Shown: positions 22,131-33,500, counted from the stretch's first letter. The stretch: 64,000 nt of DNA from Phaseolus vulgaris (GCF_000499845.2 NC_023749.2:33261766-33325765), one strand, 5' to 3'. Notes: generated by a model not told the origin, from the letters alone. Numbers and translations are program-made.

Positions 22131-22928
22131 TGTACCGCCCTGGTAGTCGGGAGTGATGACGTGGCATCCTGCTACAGTATAGGCGTGTTGGCAAGGCGCC
22201 AGGCTGGCAGAAGGGAAGGAAGTCGGGGGGCTCGTGAAGCCGCCAGTTATTAAGTTGGCGTGTTCCGATCTCCAGCATATCAGAATAGGCGATCACCGGG
22301 TTAAAGATGAAGTCGCCAGATGTAAACTCAGGCGACCAAGCGGTTGGAGATCGCCAGAGCAAGCACATCGCCAAAGATGAAGGAGAAGCAGATTATGAAG
22401 GCGGCCGGCGAGACCACAGGGAAGGTGTATGAGGACACCCTAACTCGCTAATTCCAGTAGAGATCGCACTCCCAAGTTAGCTATGCACTGGGTAGTACCA
22501 TGCATAAGTAACTTAGCCAAAATGAGAGTAGAAGCAGCGCCAAGTCAAGGAGGCTTCAGATGATGGCACGTGTACGACTGGATGCGAGCCACGTGTCTAG
22601 GACTGTAACTGCCAGGAGAGAGAAAACAACCAGGTATATAAGAGTTCTCAACGAACTTTCTGAGGTACGCACGTTCAGATTATACTCTTTACGCTTGCGA
22701 GTTCTAGAGCTTACTGTGAGAGAGGATTTGCACGGTTCTTGTTCTCTCAGTATTTGGTGATACCGTCACTGACTTGGGCGTTGGAGTGCGATCGGCCGCA
22801 GCGGCGCCGCTCTGTTTCTTTGCAGGATTCTTGAGGTGGATCTCGAAGAGGAACGGAGGTTCGAAGCGATGCGCACGTCGATCCTTTGACGAGGCAGTTT
22901 CCAGCGTTCCGGTCAACGGGCAGGATCA
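22131..22928 (+). repeat. 5' LTR of element B
   Basis: TGTACCGCCCTGGTAG... to ...GGCAGGATCA. A TATA box (tatataag, 22635-22642) lies about 500 bp in, after two CACGTG cores (about 22566 and 22591). Transcription of the element should begin near 22665-22680. LTR boundaries are confirmed by the target duplication and by the adjacent primer-binding site. Confidence 0.93.
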
Positions 22929-22930
22929 TC

Positions 22931-22949
22931 AGGCGCCCACCGTGGGGCC
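22931..22949 (+). promoter_or_regulatory. Primer-binding site, tRNA-Lys type
   Basis: The sequence ggcgcccaccgtggggc, two bases after the LTR, is the reverse complement of the 3' end of plant tRNA-Lys(CUU) including CCA, with the first base changed. It primes minus-strand DNA synthesis. An identical site follows the LTR of B2 at 63866. Confidence 0.8.
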
Positions 22950-23288
22950 GTGTAAAACTTGCTCCCATCCACAGCGTGAGTTCTTGGAGGTTTTCGAAGT
23001 TTTCCGCGTGGTTGTGTGCTGGTGCAACCATCGCTCGCTGTTTGCTTGAGTTTCGTTCGGTGAATTCGCGTTTTATACCGTTCGTTTGGGTTTTCGATCG
23101 GTGAAGTGAGGTTTTACTGCTGTTTACGCGTAATTTGTTCGGTGGAGTTCGAGTTCTTTCGCTCGTTTGGTTGTCCGTGGGGAAGCAGTGGTTTCTGGTG
23201 AAGTTGTGGTTTTCTTTGAAGGTTTACGGTGTTCTTGAGTTTTCTTGCGCAGTTTCGCACAGTTTTCTCCGATTGATCGCTGAGTTTC
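22950..23288 (+). other. Untranslated leader of element B
   Basis: A G/T-rich leader between the primer-binding site and the gag ATG. It is expected to carry the RNA packaging signal. I saw no extra reading frame of note. Confidence 0.6.
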
Positions 23289-26200
23289 ATGAGAAAAATG
23301 AGAAGCAATCGCTCAAGTCCAGTTGCGCCCGTCGCTGCCGAAGGCGCCGCTGCCATGACCATGGCGCAGATGGCAGAGATGATGCGTTCGTTGCAGGCAA
23401 CTGTGGAAGCCTCACGCGTAGAGCAGGCGAGAATGCATGAGGACCTGGTCGCCTCTCGCGCCAGGAATGAGGAGCTCAGCAAGGTGACTGAGGAGCTGCG
23501 TCAAGCTCTTCAGGAGCAGCAAGGGCGTTCTTCTGCTGAAGAGGTGGCGCCGTCGTCGCCACCTCGTGTTTTCCCTATGCCTTTTGTTCAGGCGATTACT
23601 GACACGCCTATTCCCACGAGCGTGGTTCCGATTAAGGCTGTCTTTACCGGCGTGGAGGATCCAGAGGCTCATCTAACCACGTTCCATACGCAGATGATGC
23701 TGTCGGGAGGGTCAGACGCCGTCTACTGCAAGATGTTCGTGAGTACGCTCCAGGGAACGGCGATGGAGTGGTTTGTGAGCCTGCCTAACGGCCACATAAC
23801 CAATTTTCAACAGTTCTCGAAGATTTTTGTCGAGCAGTACATCGTGAGTAAGGCACCGCCCAGGGTGTCTTATGATCTGTTTGATATAAGGCAGTACCAG
23901 GGAGAGTCCCTCAGAGATTACCTGAATCGGTTTGGAGCGCAGATGGTCAGATCGCCGGCCAAGGATGAAGAAATGCTGGTCTATGCCTTCAAGAAGGGCG
24001 TGCTGCCAGGACCATTCTGCGAGGCCTTGATCAGGGCTCACCCCGCGACGTTTGCTGAAGTCAGGCGACTTGCGGTGGCTCACATCGCCGACGAGAGTGA
24101 AGTCGCCGAGAAGAGAGGAAGCGCGGCTCCCGCCAGGCCACGTGCCCAGACCAGGATCCAGCCGCAGAGGGTGCTGGAGACGGCGGCGGCGGCCAGGAAG
24201 GACCAAAGGACTCGCCATCCTTACGATAGGAGGAACAAGGGAAGGAGCCAGGGACACCAGCAACCAGCACGCCGGGAATACAATCGCCCGCCTAAGCACA
24301 AGTTTGTCATGGGACTGGCGGATCTGATCGCCATTCCTAACATATCTGCTAGGTTGAAAGCGCCTGAGAAGGTGGGCGACAAGGTGCTGGGGTCAAAGCC
24401 GGATGCCTGGTGTGAGTTTCACCAAGGCTTTGGCCACACTTTGGACTCGTGTTTGTCCTTGGGATATCAGCTCGATGATCTGGTTAAGAGCGGTTTCCTA
24501 AATGACTATCTGCTGGATAAGAGGACGGGGAGAGCGTCGAGTTCCCAGCCAGCAGGTGGAGAAGCCCAGCAACACGAAATGCCTATCCACGGGGAAATCC
24601 ACACCATCGCAGGGGGCTTCTCAGGTGGTGGATGCACCGCATCGCAGAGGAAGAAGTACGCGCGGTCGGTGATGACAGTGGATATGTTTGAAGATCACTC
24701 GCCGGAAGTGGACATTACGTTCACCAAGCAGGATCTTCGGGACGTTGTGCCTCATGACAACGATCCCATAGTCATTTCGTTGGTTACGGCGGGAAGGAAG
24801 GTCCACAGAGTGCTGGTGGACCAAGGAAGCTCGGCAGACGTGATGTTCTGGCCGACTTTCACGCAGCTGGAGTTGCCCCTTGACCAGCTAAGGCCCTATG
24901 GAGGGTGCCTGTATGGGTTCGCTGGTGACCAGGTGGAGGTCAGGGGGTACATTGAGTTGAGAACCACGTTTACGGATGAGGCTGGGTCGAGGACGGAGAA
25001 AATCAAGTACCTCATTGTGAACGCTCCTTCAGCTTACAACATCTTGTTGGGAAGGCCCACGCTTAACAGGATAGGCGCCATTCCGTCGACTCGGCACATG
25101 AAGGTGAAGTTGCCGTCTATGGAGGGGGTGGTGATCACGATCAAGTCTGATCAGAAAGAAGCGAAAAAGTGCTATGAGAATAGCCTGAAAAACAAGAGAT
25201 CAGTAAGTTATGTAACAACCACCCCACCTCCCGGTGTGAAGCCCAGATCGACGGTAACAGAGGAGACCGCTGGAAGGGACGTAGAGATGGTGGACGCTGA
25301 GCTAGTGGAGGGAAACGCTGGTCTGGAGGAGGAAGAGGCGCGAAATCGCCCTGAGGAAGCGAGAGAACAGGGAATCGCCAGGGCGGTGATCGCCAGAGAA
25401 TCCAGGCCAAAACCTGTCGAGCAGTGGCTCGAAAAGGAGATCGGAGGAAAGATCTTCAAGCTGGGAAGATCTCTGGAGGTCGAGCTCCAGGACCAGATCG
25501 CCAAGGTGATTGAGCGGCATCTGGACGCGTTTGCATGGTCCGCTTCGGACATGCCCGGGATTGATCCCGACTTCTTGTGCCATCATCTGGCGATGGACAA
25601 TTTGGTGAAACCAGTGCGACAAAGGAGAAGAAAGTTCAACGAGGAGAGGAGGCAGGCGATCAGGGACGAAACACAGAAACTCCTCGCTGCAGGCCACATC
25701 AGGGAAGTCCAGTACCCTGAATGGCTGGCAAATGTCGTGCTGGTGAAGAAAAGTAACGGGAAATGGCGCATGTGCGTCGACTTCACCGACCTGAATAAAG
25801 CTTGCCCAAAGGATTTGTATCCTTTACCAAGCATAGATGCCCTGGTCGATAGTGCTGCAGGGTGTAAGTTGCTGAGCTTCCTGGATGCCTTCTCGGGATA
25901 TAATCAGATTAAGATGCATCCCATGGATGAAGAGAAGACAGCCTTCATGACGGAGAGATCGTGCTATTGCTATAAGGTGATGCCGTTTGGACTGAAGAAC
26001 GCGGGGGCCACATACCAGAGGCTGATGGATCGAGTACTTGCACCAATGCTGGGAAGGAACGTGCAAGCGTACGTCGATGACATGGTCGTGACCTCGCCGG
26101 AAAAGAGCAAGCACGTTGCAGACTTGGAAGAATTGTTCACGACGATCGCCAAGTTCAGATTAAAGCTCAATCCGGAGAAATGCATTTTCGGCGTGGAGGC

Positions 26201-28727
26201 TGGAAAGTTTTTGGGTTTCCTCTTGACTGAAAGAGGAATAGAAGCCAACCCAGACAAGTGTGCCGCCATCTTGGCGATGAGGAGCCCAGCTACGGTGAAA
26301 GAAGTCCAGCAGCTAACAGGTCAGATGGCAGCCCTATCTCGCTTCGTGTCAGCTAGCGGAGAAAAGGGCCATCCCTATTTTCAGTGTCTGCGGCGCAATA
26401 ATAAGTTCGTTTGGACGAAAGAGTGCGAGGAAGCTTTCGTCAAACTGAAGGAGTATCTGGCGAGCCCGCCGGTTCTGTGCAAACCGCTGGTGGGAATCCC
26501 TCTCAGGTTGTATTTTGCTGTAACTGAGAGGGCGGTGAGTGCGGTGCTCGCCCAGGATCAAGATCAGGCTCAGAAGCCTATTTATTTTGTGAGCAAGGTG
26601 TTGCAGGGTCCAGAAACGAGATATCAGGCCCTGGAGAAGGCTGCGCTGGCTGTGGTATTTTCGGCGAGGAGGTTGCGCCACTACTTCCATAGCTTCACAA
26701 TACTGGTGATGACTGACCTGCCCATCCAGAAGGTCTTGAAGAAACCTGACGTTGCGGGAAGGATGGTGAAGTGGGCAGTAGAGTTGTCAGAGTTTGATAT
26801 TAAATATGAGCCCCGAGGCCCGATCAAGGGGCAAATCTTTGCAGATTTCGTGGTTGAGCTCTCATCAGAGGCGACGCGAGTTGAAGGAGACGATTTCCGT
26901 TGGGTACTCTCGGTGGATGGATCGTCGAACCAGCAGGGTAGCGGTGCTGGAGTCATTTTGGAAGGACCCAACGGCGTGCTGATCGAACAATCTTTGAGAT
27001 TTGCCTTCAAAGCCAGTAACAATCAAGCAGAGTATGAGGCGCTGATCGCCGGAATTTTGCTGGCCAAGGAGATGGGAGCTAGGGTGCTGATGGCTAAGAG
27101 TGACTCGCTGCTAGTCACGGGGCAAGTAACAGGCGAGTTCCAGGCTAAAGATCCACAAATGGCGGCTTACTTGGCGTATGTGCAGGAATTGAAGAGTTCC
27201 TTTGCCTCCTTTGAAGTAGTACATGTGCCCAGAGAGCAGAATGCCCGAGCTGACTTGCTTGCTAAGCTCGCCAGCTCAGGCAAGGGGGGTAGGCAGAGGA
27301 CGGTGATTCAAGAAACTCTGAAGACGCCAAGGGCATTTGTAGCAGATCACCTGGTCCTTCAGATAAGCAAGTCGACGGAGAAAGCAGCGAGAAGCCATAA
27401 GTCCTTGACGTAAGAAACTCTGAGATCGCCGAGAATTAGAGCATGTCGAGGAGAGAAGGTGAATATGGCGCAGGTATGTGCCATCCATGAGCCAGACACC
27501 TGGATAACCCAGTACAAGCGGTGCCTGGCAGATGGCCTCCTCCCACTGGATTCGACAGAAGCTAGGAAGGTAAAGAAAAATTCCAGCAAGTACACATTGA
27601 TTAATGGCGATCTGTACAGGTTTGGGTTCACTCACCCACTCCTGGAATGCGTACACGGCGAGAAGTGCAGGAGGATCATGGCAGAGCTCCACGAGGGTAT
27701 ATGCGGAAGCCACGTTGGGGGTCGAGCTCTGGCCGCGAGGACTCTCCGTGCAGGCTAGTACTGGCCATCGATGAGAGAAGATTGCAAGAAGTATGCCCAG
27801 TGTTGCAAACAATGCCAGCAGCATGCCGATTGGCATAAGGCGCCTCCCGAGGAGTTGAAGTCGATCTATAGCCCTTGGCCGTTTCATACCTGGGGAATCG
27901 ACATCCTGGGACCTTTCCCGCTGGCGATCAGGCAGATGAAGTACTTGGTGGTGGCGATTGAATATTTCACCAAGTGGATCGAAGCAGAACCAGTGGCCCA
28001 GATCACCGCACACAAGATCGAAGGTTTCGTATGGAAGAATATTGTGTGCCGGTTTGGTGTGCCCAAGCGCCTGGTGTCGGACAACGGGACTCAGTTTGCA
28101 AGTCACCTGTTGAAGAAGCTTTGCGAAGGGCTGGGAATTCAACAAGTGTTCGCATCCGTCGAGCACCCTCAGACGAATGGCCAGGTGGAGTCAGCCAATC
28201 GGGTGTTGTTGAGAGGTTTGAAGAGAAGGCTTGAGAAAGCCAAGGGAAGTTGGGCTGAGGAGGTACCCCGTATAGTCTGGGCGTACCACACCACCGAGCA
28301 GTCAGGAACCCATGAGACCCCGTTCAGCTTGGTCTATGGGTGTGATGCCATGATTCCAGTGGAGATCCAGGAGAGCTCGCCGAGATTCCAGAACTTCGTA
28401 GAGGAAGACTCGAATGAAGAGAGGAGGCTAAACCTGGATCTACTGGATGAGGTCAGGGAAGAGGCGAGACTGAAAGCTGAGGCGGTGAAGAGAAGGATTG
28501 AACGAAGGTATAACTCCAAGGTGATGCAAAGGCAGTTTAGAGAGGGCGACCTGGTGATGAGAAAAGCCCACCAGTACGAGATGGAGAATAAGCTGTCACC
28601 CAAGTGGACTGGACCGTTCAGAATAACCGAGGCGCTCGGGAACGGCGCCTACCGCTTAGAGACGCTGGAAGGAGGGGCGATTCCTCGCACCTGGAACGCC
28701 ACGCACCTGAAGTTGTACTATAGTTAA
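23289..28727 (+). pseudogene. Gag-pol polyprotein of element B (one frame, two stop codons)
   Basis: A single frame of 1812 codons encodes gag and pol with no frameshift between them. Approximate residues: gag domain 115-220; zinc knuckle of the form CX2HX3GHX4C at 374-390; protease VLVDQGSSADVM at 507; reverse transcriptase 790-970 with YVDD at 928; gypsy RNase H 1070-1170; linker; a second archaeal-type RNase H at 1205-1340 with acidic residues in SVDGSSN, AEYEAL, KSDS and ARADLL; integrase zinc motif from 1467 and a D-D35-E core (GIDILGP 1535, SDNGTQF 1597, QVESAN 1633). The dual RNase H defines the Tat lineage. Stops: TAA at 27411-27413, between RNase H and integrase where relatives have Gln, and TAG at 27756-27758 in the integrase zinc region. 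Everything else is open, so it is recently dead. It would form virus-like particles and copy and insert the element. Confidence 0.93.
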
Positions 28728-28974
28728 GAGCTTTGTAAGTAAAGACAAACACAAAAGTCATATTACAATGTCTCTGATGAAACAGTTTGAAGGGGGCACT
28801 CTTTTTTCCCTAAGGAGGGTTTTTAACGAGGCCACCCAATAAAAGAAGAGTTTTCGAAGTATAAGACGTTTTCAGATTGCATGTTTGCTATTTTCCAAAA
28901 GGTTTTGAAGAAAGACCTTGTCACTTATACGTGATTTAAGGCAAGTAAAGATGTATCGCATGCTTTCTAAAAAG

Positions 28975-29675
28975 TTTTAAGTCCTCATCGTTTTTCGGCG
29001 ATTGGAGGCATCAGTTAAAGTTTTTAAGTCCTCATCGTTTTTCGGCGATTGGAGGCACCGGTTAAAGTTTTTAAGTCCTCATCGTTTTTCGGCGATTGGA
29101 GGCACCAGTTAAAGTTTTAAGTCCTCATCGTTTTTCGGCGATTGGAGGCACCAGTTAAAGTTTTAAAGTCCTCATCGTTTTTCGGCGATCGGAGGCACCA
29201 GATAAAGACCTCCTCGCCGTCGAGCGAGTGCAGGCGAGGAAGAGTGAAAAGTCCTCAGTGTTTCTGGGGGCGAGAAGATGTAACCCCTGGGGCAATGTAG
29301 AGGCACCAGTGAAAAGTCCTCAGTGTTTCTGGGGGCGAGAAGATGTAACCCCTGGGGCAACGTAGAGGCACCAGTAAAAAGTCCTCCGTGTTTCTGGGGG
29401 CGAGAAGATGTAACCCCTGGGGCAATGTAGAGGCACCAGCAAAAAGTCCTCCGTGTTTCTGGGGCGAGAAGATGTAACCCTGGGGCAATGTAGAGGCAAG
29501 TTAAAGACCTTCTCGTCGATGAGCGAGTTCAGGCGAGTTAAAGACCTTCTCGCCGATGAGCGAGTTCAGGCAAGTTAAAGACCTTCTCGCCGACGAGCGA
29601 GTTCAGGCGAGTTGAAAGACCTTCTCGCCTACATGCGAGCTTAGGCAAGATAAAATCCTTCTCGTCTCGAACGAG
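28975..29675 (+). repeat. Array of three kinds of hairpin-forming tandem repeats, 3' of pol
   Basis: Type 1 (28981 to about 29205): five units of 47 bp, each with CCTCATCG, a short loop, then CGATTGGAGG. Type 2 (about 29245-29495): four units of ~64 bp, opening CCTC, closing GAGG, with GGGGG and CCCC inside. Type 3 (about 29500-29670): five units of ~38 bp with CTCGCC...GGCGAG. All three share a start like agtcct or gacct and an end like aggca. They sit between convergent pol and the antisense gene. Confidence 0.85.
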
Positions 29676-30295
29676 TTCAGGTATGGTGCAGAGGGTGGAA
29701 GAAGTTTGGAAGGTGGTTAAGGTAGGTTCGAAGAGAACGCCTAGTCACCCGGTCTTTCGTTCTGAAGTTCAGGGAGGTAAAGAAGGATCCCAAAAGGCGT
29801 TTCTACCCCCAGATAAAGAAACAATGGCCAAAGCATGAGGCTAGAAAGAAGCTGATATCACCAAGAGTCTTTGGCGATCAGGAAGAGTTCAAACGGCGGC
29901 GAGAAGCTTAAAAGACCTATTTGATGAAGCAGGTCGAGTGGAGCGGTGTTTAAGCCAGTAACTGAGTTACAGTTCATTGCTTGAGGGATATTTTTACAAT
30001 AAGGTTAATTGCCTTAAGATTACGAATTGTTAAGTGTTTGTTGCTTAGGGCTGAAGTGATCCGAAGCAGTTAAGTCAAAGGTCGTACCTACAGTTTTCCT
30101 AAGTCTTTTCTTTGATATTAAACAAGCAAGGAAAGTTGAAGCGAGTGAAGAAGTTATAAAAGGAAAAACGTAGACCTTTGTCATTAACAGATAGCAGTGA
30201 ATAACAGTTCAGAACATATGTACGAGGGGACATAAAGTTTATTACAAGTTATAATACAAGGGAAAGCACGAAGGTAGCAGATGAAGAAGAGTTGA
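29676..30295. other. Spacer between hairpin array and antisense gene of B
   Basis: No coding frame is supported. A matching spacer with recognisable blocks (gcctctaccccccagat, ggaacaatag) is in B1 at 35100-35840. It probably contains the 3' UTR and poly(A) region of the antisense gene and the 3' UTR of the sense transcript. Confidence 0.45.
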
Positions 30296-32921
30296 TTAGT
30301 CTTCAGCAGGAACGACTTTTCCATCCACCACTTCATTGTTCAGCGACACCATGCTGAGATCCAGGTCGGGGAATAGGCAAGCAAATTGTTCCCGCACAGC
30401 TTCGAATCCAGCAGCCAGAATTTGAGCAGAGTTTAGCTTGAGTTCTTCAATCTGCTTCTGGAGCTCCTCAATCCGCTTCTTGAGGTCTTCAGTTTGCTCT
30501 TTCAGCTCTTTATTCTGTTGCTCCAGCTCTTCAACCTGTTTCTTGAGTTGTTCATTGGTCTCTTGAGCCTGGAGAAGGTCTTCAGTAACCTTCTTGGATT
30601 TCGCTTGTGCTTGGGCCAATTCAGCAGCCACCTTTCCCTTCTCTGCGTTGGCCTCGGCGAGATCGGCTATGGCGTCGTCCCTTGCCTTTTCCACTTGCCC
30701 GAGGAATTTCTCTCGGTCGACTGACCTCTGCTCCAATTTCTGCACCTTAGCGGCGTCAGCTTTCATGAGAGCCTCCAGGTCAACCACCCTGACGCGAAGA
30801 GGCACAATCTTGCTCTCCAGTTCGACCTTCTCTTGAGCAAGTTGATGCACCTTGTGGCGAAGGTCAGTGGCCTCCTTGCGCGCCAGCCTGAGCTCGGTGT
30901 TCATTGCATCCTCCACTCGGGAGTGTTCGATTTCCGCGAGCGTCAGGTTGAAAGACAACTTCTCCACCTCGACCCTTATGGTGCTGTTTTCGGTTTTGAG
31001 GTTGAAGAGGTCGTCTTGGAGCCTCCTGGTTGAGCTCTCCACAGCTCTGGTTATGATCGCCGGGATATCTTCTGCTATGGTCTTCAGCTTAGCAGATAGA
31101 GGCTCCCACATCCTTGTGACCTCCAAAGGGAGGTTTGCTGCTTGGAGAGGCACCAGGTGAGCCTGTTGTTGGTTCTCGTCGCCACTTTCCTTAGCGGGTT
31201 CTTCAGTAGGCGCTTCTTGGCGTGGCGACGGAATCGGGGATTCGGTGATCAGAATCGGAGAGGTATGAGCAACCTCATCCCCGATTGGAGCAACTTCTGC
31301 AGCTGAGGCGTTTGAAGGGGGACCCCCTCCAGTTGACACATATGGTGTAGAGGCGCTTGGGGGGTCCTCCATGAAGTTTGGCTCTTGGGCCTCAACTGCA
31401 GGTGGCGCAGTGGCCAGTGGGACCGCTTGGACTGGTGAGGCAGGAGCCTGTGGGGGTGGCGATGATGGAGGAGGAGCAGGCGTCGATGGAGGTGTTGAGG
31501 TTGGAAGAGGGGGTGGAGCAGGCGGTGAAGAAGGTGCCACCCTCTTCCTCTTTGAGACCAAACCGTCTTCGGTGGCCTCGTCATCTTCTTCCTCTTCCTC
31601 GTGGATCACCTGAGGGGCTTTCCTTTTAGGTCTCTTGAGGACCAATTTCTTGCGTTGGGCAGGTTCCTTGGGTGGCGATCGCCCGTGGACGATGGCTGTC
31701 TCCACCACCGAGTTGGGCACCGTTTGAGAACCCGTCGCCAACCCGTGGTTTCGGGCGAGCGCCTTCAGTTCAGCGAGCATGCCTTTGCCCAACATGTTAT
31801 CTGCATGGAACGAAAATGCATGGGTTAACTCAAGGAAAAAATAAGTGCATAAGGTAGTACCAGCAAAGCAGATGATATGTGCAGGAAAGATAAAACCAAA
31901 GTCTTGCGCATAACGCACAAGACGCCCAGAAACAGCTAAACAGAAGCAGTATTAAAACAACAGTTTTTAATGTTCTAACCTATTCGAATTTCTAGTTGGT
32001 CTTCGTAGAATTCGAAGCAGATCAAGGTGGTGGTAAGGAAAGTAATGTTGGCGTCCGCCACCCTTTTCCAGAAGAGACAGAGATCTCTGTCCAATGCTCC
32101 CATGCTGTCAGGACTTCTGGGTCTCCTGAAGCAGCTCTTGGACTCTTTCTTCCCCTTGTCCACCCAGTACAAGGGGAAGCCGTCGAGAAGGGAGGCGTCC
32201 TTGTCATTAGCGCGCACTTGAACGAATCTCCCTTTCCAGTCTTTATAGGACTGCTGGAAGATGGCAAAGATTGACCTCCCAGCAATTGCATTCAAGCTAA
32301 CCCACAGGCGGTCTCCTGGGTGCTTGGCTTCGAAGAGGAATAGGAACACGTCCACTGATGCGAGCAACCCCAGATGGTCGCACATCACTTCGAACGCTCG
32401 CACAAACGCCCAGCTGTTGGGATGGAGCTGGGCGGCGGCGATGTTGAGCTCGGTAAGGAGCTCCCTTTCGAAACGGGTGAAAGGGAACTTGAGCTTCACC
32501 TTCTTGAATAAGGTTGTGTAGACGAAGCAGAAGGGCCCGTCAGCACTCACCTTGTCATCAGCACAAACGGGCAGATCGGGGGGCAAGGTAGCACTGTCAT
32601 TTTCTCATCGTGCTCCTTATGAAACGTCTGGTTAGGCTCATCCCCCTTTGTCAGCCGCAAAACTGCTCCAGCGGTGTTCACAGAAGATGTCTCCTTCAGA
32701 AGGGTCGAGTTGGCCCAAGGATACAGGGTTTTGAAGTCTGGCAAGGGAACAGGGGCTCCTCCGGCGATAGGTGGAGTCGCCTGGGCCAGGTTAGGGCGGG
32801 AAGACGCAGGCCTCTCAGCCTGCGAAGATGAAGCGCCACGAACTCGTGGTGGGTCGTGTGCTTGTGAAGGGGGGTTTCGTGATGAAGGAGGAGGATTCGG
32901 GGTGATCTTTGTGCGAGTCAT
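30296..32921 (-). pseudogene. Antisense gene of B: Transposase_28-type domain plus long coiled coil
   Basis: On the minus strand: ATG at 32921, exon 1 32921-31980, intron 31979-31801 (179 bp; donor cgaatag/gttag, acceptor tccatgcag), exon 2 31800-30296. The junction keeps frame, reading QLEIRIDNMLGKGML. Exon 1: MTRTKITPNPPPS start, LYPWANSTLLKE, then FERELLTELNIAAAQLHPN and GFPLYWVDKG of the 'putative gypsy type transposon' domain. Exon 2: basic KKLVLKRPKRKAP, acidic EEEEEDDEA, a ~150-residue Pro-rich segment, a ~200-residue coiled coil, end VDGKVVPAED. A single defect: a one-base loss in a C run (G run on the plus strand, about 32578-32583) shifts frame inside exon 1; the spliced length is 2447, one short of a multiple of three. 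A 5'-UTR intron (33161-32930, 232 bp) ends nine bases before the ATG. Probably a nuclear protein; role unknown. Confidence 0.85.
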
Positions 32922-32929
32922 GGTTGCAG

Positions 32930-33500
32930 CTGCAAAGGAAGAAGAAAAGTAAAAATGATCAGGGGTTACAGAGGCTGACTCGATCATAGAAGGAAGGTGA
33001 AAAACGAACGAATGTAGGTTCGTTGCGACGATTGACGAAGCCCTAAGTTACGCAGAAGGAGAAATGGAAAAGCAACCCACAGCGTATGCACCAGGCAGTT
33101 ACAGGATGATGCGAATCGGTTAAAATGCAAGGAAAACCAGCAGAAGAAGGAAAGTAGGTACCTTTTGATGATCAGGAAGACGATGAAGGTTGATGGTGAT
33201 TCAGAATGCTGGAGAGCGCTGAGAGTTTTTCGCAGAAGAAAGTTAGAGCGTTCGTGAATGCGAGGGAAAGTGATGGAACAGTGTTGAGTGAAAATGGGTT
33301 TAAGGGTTTTTTCGAAATGGGTTTAGGAAGCGCAAACGGCAACTGAAGAGAGCCGTTGATGAAGCCACGTGTCGAGCGATGGGTGAGGGGTTTGGTGGAG
33401 CGTCAGAAAAGCAGAAGGTACAACCGTTTGGAATTCTGCGTCAGTGCCATGTAGACCGGTGTTGACGTGACTCTTTCAGTCTTTTCGCTAGACAAGTCTT
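32930..33500 (-). promoter_or_regulatory. Promoter, leader and UTR intron of the antisense gene of B
   Basis: Read on the minus strand from the polypurine tract: CACGTG core (about 33366), C/T-rich leader, exon ending atcaaaag, intron 33161-32930 with GT and an acceptor after a pyrimidine tract (ttcctttgcag). The same order occurs in B1, E, F and D. No clear TATA box was seen. Confidence 0.55.

Noticed and set aside
22931..22949. Possible tRNA gene remnant at the LTR edge
   Set aside because: Only the 3' end complement is present, at the exact position of a primer-binding site; no cloverleaf could be formed with the neighbours.
22560..23104. Small open frames around the B LTR end, repeated at 33950-34400
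   Set aside because: They only recur because the LTR is duplicated; they cross the TATA box, LTR end and primer-binding site.
24052..26690. Reverse-strand open frames of 90-195 codons opposite B gag-pol
   Set aside because: Shadows of the sense coding frame; unlike the antisense gene at 30296-32921 they have no domain and no splice signals.
28975..29675. Possible CRISPR-like array (regular short repeats)
   Set aside because: Plant nuclear DNA; the units are contiguous imperfect hairpins without unique spacers, located inside a gypsy retrotransposon.
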